Positions 1-4,723 of a DNA stretch of 10,570 bases are shown here, in pieces. Within the stretch, counting starts at the first letter, position 1. The number at the start of each line of letters is the position of its first letter. The notes under the pieces are model-generated. The model had not been told where the DNA came from, searched no databases, and saw only the letters and a program-made list of their open reading frames with translations. The DNA comes from Chroococcidiopsidaceae cyanobacterium CP_BM_RX_35 (GTDB taxonomy: Bacteria > Cyanobacteriota > Cyanobacteriia > Cyanobacteriales > Chroococcidiopsidaceae): positions 1-10,570 of the forward strand of contig JAFAVL010000792.1 in the NCBI GenBank assembly GCA_019242465.1. The letters are read 5' to 3'. The position numbers and the translations under genes were made by a program.

Positions 1-189
1 TAGCCAATCTAAGAGTAGGGTACCTCCCTGACCTCTCCAGCTCAAACTGTCTAGAGTGGCTAGTCCCAAAATGCTAAAGGTGGCGATCGCCGGTATCGTT
101 GGTGACAGGTTAAAAAAAGGTCCCAGGAGACCCAAAACTGTCAGGGAGAAAACAGCGATCGCAATCAAATTCAGGTTAATCTGGCTCAT
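1..189 (-). CDS. N-terminus of a membrane protein resembling cyanobacterial ATP-dependent Zn protease (partial)
   Basis: An open frame starts at ATG 189-187 and runs 63 codons off the left edge with no stop. The visible residues are strongly hydrophobic: one membrane segment at about residues 5-27 and a second at about 32-47. A more polar stretch (DSLSWRGQGGTLLLDWL) follows. From memory this order, with the TLLLDW end, matches the start of a cyanobacterial family annotated as ATP-dependent Zn protease, in which a metal-binding HEAGH motif follows shortly after. That motif lies outside the window, so the protease function is inferred. Two HIP1 octamers (83-90, 155-162) lie inside the gene, consistent with native chromosomal DNA. 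It is divergent from everything to its right. The start is supported by the lack of earlier in-frame hydrophobic coding and by the family-like MSQxxLNLIAI beginning. Confidence 0.6.
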   Translation of the reverse strand, partial: MSQINLNLIAIAVFSLTVLGLLGPFFNLSPTIPAIATFSILGLATLDSLSWRGQGGTLLLDWL

Positions 190-265
190 TTGCACATTGC
201 CAGTGAAATTATAAAGCTTTAACGAAGGTGCTAGATTTTTACATTCTCATCATACTCTCATAGCT
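190..265. other. Intergenic stretch between the divergent protease-like gene and repeat copy 1
   Basis: This short AT-rich spacer holds no ORF. It should contain the promoter and ribosome-binding site of the leftward membrane protein gene, but I could not pick out a convincing -35/-10 pair. The 135-bp repeat starts directly after it. Confidence 0.4.
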
Positions 266-400
266 TCCGCTTAACTTTGTATCTCTGTAAATTGTGCCTT
301 GTCAAGAGCTGACAGCTCGATGCAGTTTTTAGCAGGATGAACAATCGCTCCTAGCCAGTGTGGCAAAATGAAAAGCAGTGATCTAAGTTGATAGGTAATT
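266..400. repeat. 135-bp direct repeat, copy 1 (orphan chlI leader)
   Basis: This stretch matches 2929-3063 at 132 of 135 positions with no gaps (differences at 270, 278 and 348). Copy 2 ends 2 bp before the chlI GTG start and therefore contains its whole leader. Copy 1 has no chlI behind it; an IS1-family end begins within about 3 bp. Both copies hold the same dyads: TGTCA-N5-TGACA (300-314 here) overlapping GAGCT-GAC-AGCTC (306-318). The near-identity implies recent duplication or conversion. I cannot tell from the sequence alone which copy is ancestral, although the left neighbour of copy 1 is ordinary chromosome and its right neighbour is IS debris. Confidence 0.95.
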
Positions 401-402
401 TT

Positions 403-775
403 GCTAATGTTGTCGATTTGTGGATAGACTAAGAGTAAAGGAGCAAAATCTAGGAGTAGGCTAGTTTAGTATGACGGTTTTAGTGGCGGTTCGTTGTCCC
501 CATTGCCAAAGTAGCGAAGTAGTTAGGCATGGAAAATTAACCAACAGTAAGCAACGCTTCCGTTGTCTAGAACCGGAATGTCCGTATAAGACTTTTAGCT
601 TAAATCTAGCTTACCCTGGCCGGAATCGAGAGGTGAAGCAGCAAATAGTAGAGATGACACTGAATGGGAGTGGAGTGCGAGATATTGCCAGGATTTTGCA
701 TATTAGTACCTCGACAGTCATGAGAGAATTAAAAAACTCGCTCACCTTGAGCGGTGACAAACCAAACTGAAACGA
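403..775 (+). mobile_element. IS1-family insertion sequence remnant (left end plus insA only)
   Basis: The left end is placed at about 403, where GCTAATGTTGTC begins; it resembles the IS1 inverted repeat that starts GGTAATG. It is followed by about 65 bp of leader and then insA. An A6C slippery heptamer (731-737), the kind IS1 uses for the -1 frameshift into insB, is present near the end of insA. After it the -1 frame reads only about eight codons before a stop, and no insB catalytic domain or right inverted repeat follows. The 3' limit is approximate: antitoxin coding on the other strand begins at 788. The element is a right-truncated relic and cannot transpose by itself. Confidence 0.7.
471..770 (+). 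CDS. insA: IS1-family transposase subunit InsA
   Basis: The 99-residue product is the DNA-binding InsA-type protein of an IS1-family element. An N-terminal zinc ribbon is visible with C9, C12, C32 and C37 (RCPHC near the start, CLEPEC later). It is followed by the family's FSLNLAYPGR-type segment and a helix-turn-helix at about residues 55-86 (VKQQIVEMTLNGSGVRDIAR, then ISTSTVMRELK). In IS1, InsA binds the ends and represses transposition, while the active transposase is the InsAB' frameshift fusion. Here insB is missing, so the protein could at most act as a repressor of related elements. The last ten residues (after RELKN) do not look like family sequence and probably read past the truncation. 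Confidence 0.8.
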   Translation: MTVLVAVRCPHCQSSEVVRHGKLTNSKQRFRCLEPECPYKTFSLNLAYPGRNREVKQQIVEMTLNGSGVRDIARILHISTSTVMRELKNSLTLSGDKPN

Positions 776-787
776 AGCGCGAAAACC

Positions 788-1033
788 TTACTCGTCAGCT
801 CCAACCGGGTTGTTAGCTGTCTGGCGCTGGGCGATCTGCATCAATAGGCGCAACGCTTCATTTACAACATCTTCGTTTGGAAATGCCTGAGCTACATCAG
901 GAGCTAGAAGAACAAGATTGGTTCCTGCTCGATAGCGCTCTACATACTTCCCCTTAACTCCTCCCGCTAACTGAGAAAAGTCATATTCAGGTCGTAATTC
1001 GTCGTCCATCTCATTTTCAACTTCCTTCTTCAT
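788..1033 (-). CDS. Antitoxin of a BrnT-type toxin-antitoxin pair
   Basis: The gene encodes an 81-residue acidic protein. It starts at ATG 1033-1031 behind a GGAG ribosome site (minus strand of 1039-1042). Its core (ELRPEYDFSQLAGGVKGKY) matches a common cyanobacterial antitoxin type that pairs with BrnT/DUF497 toxins; such antitoxins neutralise the toxin and autorepress the operon. The C-terminal half (PDVAQAFPNEDVVNEALRLL) reads like the ribbon-helix-helix-like DNA-binding part of BrnA/CopG relatives. It lies downstream of, and overlaps by 17 bp, the BrnT-like fragment on the same strand, which is the usual toxin-then-antitoxin order. The antitoxin looks complete; the toxin does not. A second possible start is ATG at codon 9. 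The family assignment is from remembered similarity. Confidence 0.65.
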   Translation of the reverse strand: MKKEVENEMDDELRPEYDFSQLAGGVKGKYVERYRAGTNLVLLAPDVAQAFPNEDVVNEALRLLMQIAQRQTANNPVGADE

Positions 1034-1190
1034 AGAATCTCCGTTCCTGAGGAGTAGCTTTTCGGGCGCTAATGATACGTACTTTTTCTCCTCGGTCGGT
1101 GTGAGATACGATCAAAAGCTGTCCAAACCTAGATACACCAATGATAACGTAGCGACTCTCGCCATCCGCTTCACCCGACGCTAGTAACAT
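1017..1190 (-). pseudogene. BrnT/DUF497-type toxin, N-terminally truncated
   Basis: Reading leftward from ATG 1190-1188 gives 57 residues ending at TGA 1019-1017. The C-terminal two-thirds of a BrnT RNase toxin is recognisable: RYVIIGVSRFGQLLIVSHTDR, then KVRIISARKATPQERRFYEEG. Intact BrnT proteins are about 90 residues and open with a W/E-D-x-x-K-A region and the histidine-containing strand. That N-terminal third is absent. The frame continues upstream about 20 codons without family similarity or a better start and meets a stop near 1250. The missing end coincides with the 19-bp cassette-like motif at 1229-1247, so the gene was probably cut there. It likely encodes no active toxin. Its stop overlaps the antitoxin start, as in coupled TA operons. 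Confidence 0.6.
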
Positions 1191-1358
1191 TTCATTCTCA
1201 ACTAGCCAACTCGATGTGGTTGGCGTGCAAGCGGATTGTTATGCCGCTAGGTGCTCGAGGCAGTGGTTGAAAGGTTATTTATTAGTTGTAAATGTTTCAG
1301 GGATTCATTAGTGAGAATTGAAGACAATGCAATTTAGGAATAATCAGAACATCCCCAA
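1191..1358. other. Non-coding gap with attC-like left arm
   Basis: No gene is supported here. The segment contains the left arm of an inverted pair (1229-1247) and a small stem CCAAC-N8-GTTGG (about 1207-1224), and is otherwise AT-rich up to the end of the glutathione S-transferase gene. No convincing terminator is visible. Confidence 0.5.
1229..1247 (-). repeat. Left arm of imperfect 19-bp inverted repeat flanking the GST gene (attC-like)
   Basis: The plus strand reads AAGCGGATTGTTATGCCGC. Its reverse complement matches 2207-2225 at 16 of 19 positions (seven identical in a row in both halves: GCATAAC and TCCGCTT). The spacing of AAGCGGATT followed by GTTATGC recalls the right box of integron attC sites, especially the Vibrio VCR form that ends in GTTATGC. 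No integrase gene is present in the window, so the integron link is inference. Confidence 0.5.
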
Positions 1359-2102
1359 TTAATGACGATGTTCTCGATAGAGACGCAAGCCAAATTCACC
1401 TGCGCGGGTGGCTTGACAAGCGCGAACATCATCTTGGATCTGAGTTGGGGCTAACTCGATCGGTGAAGGTGGAATGTGATGCTCCGGCGGCTGGAGAATT
1501 GGCGCTGCTAAGGCGGCAAATGTTAGGTCGATCGCCGAAAATTGATCGCCTAATAAATATTTACGTCCGTCGCCTAAAATTTGACTAACGAGATCGAATA
1601 CTCCCTCGATTTCTCGATATGATTCTCTCGTTGATGTTTCGGTAATCTGAAATCGTTTGCGCACGATCGACTTCACTTGTGGAAATACGATCGGAAATAA
1701 AAGCTTTTGCCAAGTGGGTACGCCCTGAGTCCATTTTGGATAAATTAGCTCTGGGGTGAGAATCGCTGAGTAGCCCCAGCGACGGGTGTTTACACCTAAG
1801 TTGTCATTAAATAATGTTTCTAGTTCTGTACCGAACACATGGAGTTCTGGCTCAGCAGGATACAATTTTCCAGGCTGGAGAGTATCTAAATATCGCAAAA
1901 TCTCTGTCGAGTCACGGATGATTTGTGTATCTGCAACTAAAATGGGTAAGCTAGTTCCACTATATTTCTTCGCAGCGATCTGATGGAATGGTGGCATATG
2001 TGCAAATTCTTGAAAGGGGATTTGTAAGTATTCCAATGCCCAACGCGCTTTCTCACAATAGTGACTAACGGGAATCGTTATCAAACGCAACTTAGTTGAC
2101 AT
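1359..2102 (-). CDS. Glutathione S-transferase family protein
   Basis: The 247-residue product is a cytosolic GST: an N-terminal thioredoxin-like glutathione-binding domain (about 1-80) and an all-helical C-terminal domain (about 88-240). Visible marks are the active-site loop PVSHYCEKARWALEY at 11-25 with Ser13/Tyr15/Cys16 as candidates for activating glutathione; the cis-proline segment SLPIL (Pro53); and D-S-T at 64-66, which contacts the gamma-glutamyl group. Near the end is the N-capping-box region LLGDQFSAIDLTFAALAAP (Ser-x-x-Asp, 189-192). The substrate cannot be told. ATG 2102-2100 is preferred over GTG 2111 because GGGGTGAG lies a few bases upstream. The gene stands alone, sits between the 19-bp inverted arms and looks intact, unlike its broken neighbours. 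CGATCG occurs four times in it, although the full HIP1 octamer does not. Confidence 0.88.
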   Translation of the reverse strand: MSTKLRLITIPVSHYCEKARWALEYLQIPFQEFAHMPPFHQIAAKKYSGTSLPILVADTQIIRDSTEILRYLDTLQPGKLYPAEPELHVFGTELETLFNDNLGVNTRRWGYSAILTPELIYPKWTQGVPTWQKLLFPIVFPQVKSIVRKRFQITETSTRESYREIEGVFDLVSQILGDGRKYLLGDQFSAIDLTFAALAAPILQPPEHHIPPSPIELAPTQIQDDVRACQATRAGEFGLRLYREHRH

Positions 2103-2250
2103 TAATCTCACCCCAATTTGCGACTAAATTAATTTAAAGCTAAGGCACCATGTTATGGATAATCATGGATAGCTGCAACCGTTACATTTTCGTAATAGAC
2201 TAAGGTGCCGCATAACGTTCCGCTTCAGCCACCGCTAATGGCACTGCTGA
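2103..2250. other. Non-coding gap upstream of GST, with attC-like right arm
   Basis: This gap must hold the leftward GST promoter, but I cannot define it. It contains the inverted arm at 2207-2225 and a GGCACC/GGTGCC inverted pair (about 2144-2149 and 2204-2209). Downstream of the arm, TTCAGC and GCTGAA (2224-2229 and 2246-2251) could pair as the inner stem of an attC-like fold. Confidence 0.35.
2207..2225 (+). repeat. Right arm of imperfect 19-bp inverted repeat flanking the GST gene (attC-like)
   Basis: The plus strand reads GCCGCATAACGTTCCGCTT, matching the reverse complement of 1229-1247 with three differences. The arms face each other across 1.0 kb that contains only the GST gene. Confidence 0.5.
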
Positions 2251-2397
2251 ATGAGCAAGAGTAACCCAACTGTTAGTGGCAAACTTGTCGGCTGGGGAAA
2301 GAGTTTAGGTGATGCCGCAGCTAAAACGACTATAAGTGAAGCAGCGAAAGAGGTTTTTAAGTTGGCACTAAGATTATCAGGTATTCCACTGCCATGA
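2251..2397 (+). CDS. Small hypothetical protein, 48 aa (possibly a gene fragment)
   Basis: ATG at 2251-2253 opens 48 codons ending in TGA 2395-2397. The product starts MSKSNPTVSGKLVGWGKSLG, continues through an alanine-rich helix (DAAAKTTISEAAKEVFKLAL) and ends RLSGIPLP. The pattern is coherent: a basic start, one amphipathic helix and a proline-closed tail. I do not recognise a catalytic family. The ending (EVFKLALRLSGIPLP) is reminiscent of C-termini of some cyanobacterial effector-associated or repeat proteins, so this may be the tail of a larger gene cut at the attC-like arm just upstream. No clear ribosome-binding site precedes the ATG. It may be untranslated. Confidence 0.35.
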   Translation: MSKSNPTVSGKLVGWGKSLGDAAAKTTISEAAKEVFKLALRLSGIPLP

Positions 2398-2531
2398 GGT
2401 ACTAGTTCCCCTCAGTATAGGATTATTGCCGTAACCCTGTATCACTCAATTCCCATACTCCCGACCACACCCATATTGAGTTGAGACCCGATTGAAGTGC
2501 GATCCGCCACCTATCCCCTGTCTCTCAGTTA
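2398..2531. other. Non-coding stretch between small ORF and tRNA-like gene
   Basis: No ORF with family-like sequence is visible. There is one dyad, ACTCAAT at 2444-2450 and ATTGAGT at 2475-2481, with a 24-nt loop; it may be incidental. Confidence 0.3.
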
Positions 2532-2606
2532 TGGGTGACCAGGGATTTGAAGCCTGAACACTACCGGATTAAGAGTCCGCTGCTCTGCCGCCCTTGCTAG
2601 TCACCC
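2532..2606 (-). tRNA. tRNA-Lys(CTT), degenerate (possible pseudo-tRNA)
   Basis: Read on the minus strand, 2606-2532 folds as a 75-nt tRNA-like gene. The acceptor stem GGGTGAC pairs perfectly with GTCACCC, with discriminator A. The anticodon loop is CTCTTAA, giving CTT (lysine, codon AAG), closed by GCGGA/TCCGG with four of five pairs. The T-loop is TTCAAAT with stem CAGGC/CCCTG (one C-C mismatch). The D-arm is poor: GCAA against GAGC makes only two of four pairs, where a normal tRNA-Lys has GCTC/GAGC. The variable region is also longer than usual. The acceptor and anticodon arms are well kept, so a marginally functional tRNA cannot be excluded, but decay is more likely given the surrounding debris. 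Confidence 0.6.
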
Positions 2607-2764
2607 CAAAACTGGTCTTTTACTCAGTTTAGCAACTCCAAATATCTCTTTTTCACTTCCAATTAAGATAAGACACTTGGTGACTTGCATCGGATAACTA
2701 CCCTGGGCAATAAAGAGGTGGCTAATGCAGGAATTTGAGACGATTCTACTCTTGCTTTCACTTT
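2607..2764. other. Non-coding stretch upstream of the IS5-family remnant
   Basis: This stretch is AT-rich with stops in all frames. Nothing is recognised until the insertion-sequence end at about 2765. Confidence 0.3.
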
Positions 2765-2933
2765 GAGAGGATGTTTGGAAAGTATAAAATCGAACTTCTA
2801 GGTGTCTGGATTACAGAAGTGATGGCTCGAAAACTTTATCAAACCGACCTGAAGGACCAGCAATGGCACATCCAAGAAACCACTCATTCCCCTACCCAAA
2901 CCTAGTGGGCGTCCTCGCACAGTTAACATCCGT
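2765..2933 (+). mobile_element. IS5-family insertion sequence remnant (left end only)
   Basis: The left terminus is placed at GAGAGGATGTTTGGAAAG (2765-2782), which resembles the terminal inverted repeats of IS5/IS427-group elements (family pattern GAG...GTTTGGAAA). About 40 bp later the transposase begins. The element stops abruptly where the second 135-bp repeat starts (2929). No right inverted repeat is visible in the window, so most of a roughly 0.8-kb element has been lost. Confidence 0.65.
2822..2933 (+). pseudogene. IS5-family transposase N-terminal fragment, frameshifted
   Basis: ATG 2822-2824 starts MARKLYQTDLKDQQWHIQE, the typical opening of IS5-family transposases (Y-x-T/S-D-L-x-x-x-x-W). 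An extra A near 2880 then shifts the frame. In the +1 frame the family sequence resumes as PLIPLPKPSGRPRTVNIR, the usual xPLIPxPKxxGRPRxVxxR block. Coding ends at 2933, where repeat copy 2 takes over. None of the DDE catalytic domain is present, so the fragment is dead. The remaining coding strand points toward chlI. Confidence 0.75.
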
Positions 2934-3063
2934 TTAACTTAGTATCTCTGTAAATTGTGCCTTGTCAAGAGCTGACAGCTCGATGCAGTTTTTAGCAGGA
3001 TGAACAATCGATCCTAGCCAGTGTGGCAAAATGAAAAGCAGTGATCTAAGTTGATAGGTAATT
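2929..3063. repeat. 135-bp direct repeat, copy 2 (chlI leader)
   Basis: This copy is identical to 266-400 except at 2933, 2941 and 3011. It ends at ATT just before the chlI GTG, so it supplies the whole chlI leader, including the probable ribosome site AGG at about 3055-3057. The dyad TGTCA-N5-TGACA lies at 2963-2977, overlapping GAGCT-GAC-AGCTC at 2969-2981; it may be an operator or a leader hairpin. I could not place a confident -35/-10 pair. The left boundary shares the tetranucleotide TCCG with the truncated IS5-family transposase. Confidence 0.95.
2963..2981. promoter_or_regulatory. Overlapping dyads in the chlI leader (candidate operator or hairpin)
   Basis: TGTCA-AGAGC-TGACA and GAGCT-GAC-AGCTC overlap about 85-100 bp upstream of chlI. 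Both are perfect and are preserved in repeat copy 1 (300-318). The first has the shape of a dimer binding site; the second could form a 5-bp hairpin. The regulator is unknown. Confidence 0.3.
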
Positions 3064-3065
3064 CT

Positions 3066-4193
3066 GTGAGTCCAACTGCGCCTTTGTCTGTCCGCCGCGT
3101 TGTATTTCCCTTCACTGCCATTGTGGGTCAGGAAGAGATGAAACTGGCATTACTGTTGAACGCTATCGAGCCTAAAATTGGTGGCGTGATGATTATGGGT
3201 GATCGCGGCACTGGCAAATCTACAACAATTCGGGCACTAGCTGACCTCCTGCCAGAAATAGAAGTTGTTGCTGACGACCCCTTCAACAGCCATCCCAGTG
3301 AGCCTGATCTAATGAGTGATGCTGTTCGGCAGCAGTTGGAACAACAGCAAGAAATTCCTATTGCCAAGAAAAAAGTGCCCATGGTTGATCTGCCGCTAGG
3401 AGCTACAGAGGACCGGGTATGCGGCACCATTGATATTGAAAAAGCCCTCTCCCAGGGAGTCAGAGCCTTTGAACCAGGACTACTCGCCAAAGCCAATCGC
3501 GGCATCCTTTATGTAGATGAAGTCAACCTGCTAGATGACCATCTGGTAGATGTCCTACTTGATTCAGCCGCCAGTGGCTGGAACACAGTTGAACGGGAAG
3601 GCATTTCTGTCCGCCATCCGGCTCGTTTCGTTCTCGTTGGTTCTGGCAACCCTGAAGAAGGAGAGCTGCGACCTCAGTTACTCGATCGTTTTGGCATGCA
3701 TGCCGAAGTCCGTACTGTTAAGGAACCTGCTTTGCGAGTCCAGATTGTTGAGCAACGGGCAGAATTTGACCAGAACCCCCTCAACTTCCTTGAAAAATAT
3801 CAGCTACAGCAAAATCAATTGCAACAACGCTTGGTAAGCGCTCAACAGCTTCTTCCTACAGTAGAAATTGATTATGACCTCAGAGTCAAAATCGCTGAAG
3901 CTTGCTCTGCGCTTGACGTTGATGGCTTACGAGGTGATATTGTGACCAATCGGGCAGCAACAGCCCTAGCAGCATTTGAAGGTCGTAATTCAGTGACGAT
4001 TGATGATATTCGTCGCGTCATGACTTTGTGTCTGCGGCATCGACTACGTAAAGACCCACTAGAGTCAATTGATTCTGGATACAAAGTCGAAAAAACCTTT
4101 AACCACGTGTTTGGTATTGAAACACCTTCAGACGCGGACTCAGCTGTTGCCCAAGTTAATGGTATGAGTAAGCCGAGTTTCCGTGATCGCTAA
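3066..4193 (+). CDS. chlI: Magnesium chelatase ATPase subunit I
   Basis: ChlI is the AAA+ ATPase that, with ChlD and ChlH, inserts Mg2+ into protoporphyrin IX, the committed step of chlorophyll synthesis. The 375-residue product has the family's usual length. Visible marks are the opening VFPFTAIVGQEEMKLALLLN; Walker A GDRGTGKST at 45-53; the ChlI block VDLPLGATEDRVCGTID at about 107-123; Walker B ILYVDEVN at 147-154; sensor 1 VGSGNPEEGELRPQLLDRFG at 191-210 with the arginine-finger region; and the C-terminal sensor 2 segment around DGLRGDIVTNRAA. GTG 3066 is chosen over TTG 3051 because cyanobacterial ChlI proteins begin close to (M/V)xPTAP and AGG lies 8 bp upstream; TTG would start inside the repeat. 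The coding sequence looks intact despite the damage directly upstream. Confidence 0.97.
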   Translation: MSPTAPLSVRRVVFPFTAIVGQEEMKLALLLNAIEPKIGGVMIMGDRGTGKSTTIRALADLLPEIEVVADDPFNSHPSEPDLMSDAVRQQLEQQQEIPIAKKKVPMVDLPLGATEDRVCGTIDIEKALSQGVRAFEPGLLAKANRGILYVDEVNLLDDHLVDVLLDSAASGWNTVEREGISVRHPARFVLVGSGNPEEGELRPQLLDRFGMHAEVRTVKEPALRVQIVEQRAEFDQNPLNFLEKYQLQQNQLQQRLVSAQQLLPTVEIDYDLRVKIAEACSALDVDGLRGDIVTNRAATALAAFEGRNSVTIDDIRRVMTLCLRHRLRKDPLESIDSGYKVEKTFNHVFGIETPSDADSAVAQVNGMSKPSFRDR

Positions 4194-4216
4194 ACTGTTC
4201 GCCACCCTCTTTCTAT

Positions 4217-4510
4217 GTGAACATGAGACTTTGGCAATTCTGGATGAATACCTTAATTTTATCTAGTCAGCAGAACCCGCCCCGGTTCATAGAACTGCTG
4301 ATGTTGTTATTGGCAATGGTTCTACTGGGAATTTGGCAAATTCTCCCCAACTGGCCTTACTTAGTGCTGAGCCTCAGCTATGTCGTTGGGGCATCTATTT
4401 CAATTCTGATACGAGAAACATGTTTGCCGTCACCTCAGCCACGAGTGACGCAGATGACAGCAGTCTTATTATTAATCATTAGTATCTATGGTTTTACCGT
4501 GCTGATTTAG
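4217..4510 (+). CDS. Small hydrophobic membrane protein, unknown function
   Basis: The product is 97 residues with three likely membrane segments at about 25-43, 46-65 and 78-97, separated by short loops (one containing RETCLPSPQPR). I recognise no domain or catalytic motif. It starts 23 bp after the chlI stop on the same strand and probably shares its transcript. The start may be GTG 4217 or ATG 4223; the true N-terminus could also be the ATG at about codon 10 (MNTLILSS), since no clear ribosome site separates these. A pairing with chlI could mean a membrane-associated role linked to pigment synthesis, but that is only position-based. Confidence 0.65.
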   Translation: MNMRLWQFWMNTLILSSQQNPPRFIELLMLLLAMVLLGIWQILPNWPYLVLSLSYVVGASISILIRETCLPSPQPRVTQMTAVLLLIISIYGFTVLI

Positions 4511-4543
4511 CAGTCTCCCAACTGCCCTATCACTATCAACATG

Positions 4544-4565
4544 CCTTAAGACAGGTGCTTATAGG
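4544..4565 (+). terminator. Weak hairpin after the chlI unit
   Basis: CCTTAAG (4544-4550) can pair with CTTATAGG (4558-4565) with one bulged base, around a 7-nt loop. An A-rich rather than T-rich tract follows. It sits 34 bp after the small membrane gene and could help end that transcript; the support is thin. Confidence 0.25.
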
Positions 4566-4723
4566 ACAATAAAAACGTAAACAGTTCAGGAGAGCCTAGT
4601 TTGATCCCCTCCTTTCTACCCGAGGCGTATAACAGAAACTATCTTAGTTAGTAGGTAATGTCATAACCAGACAGTTTTGTATTCTAGGTAACACATTTAA
4701 CCTAAGTTTTGAGGAATGCTACC

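Noticed and set aside
266..400. The 135-bp repeat as the terminal repeat or long target duplication of a transposon
   Set aside because: Known target duplications of IS1 or IS5 are at most about 9 bp, and the copies lack inverted terminal ends; one copy is a functional-looking gene leader.
2444..2481. ACTCAAT/ATTGAGT dyad as a terminator
   Set aside because: The 24-nt loop, short stem and absence of a T-run make it weak, and no gene clearly ends there.
3051..3065. TTG at 3051 as the chlI start
   Set aside because: It would add five residues coded by the repeat, lacks a spaced ribosome site, and does not fit the usual ChlI N-terminus, unlike GTG 3066.
3128..3505. Minus-strand open frame of 125 codons opposite chlI
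   Set aside because: It lies wholly inside the strongly conserved chlI coding sequence on the opposite strand and has a serine/arginine-rich composition typical of antisense shadows.
4655..4668. NtcA-like site (GTA-N8-ACC) upstream of the aldolase
   Set aside because: The right half does not match the TAC consensus and the distance to the possible -10 box (about 12 bp) is wrong for class II activation.
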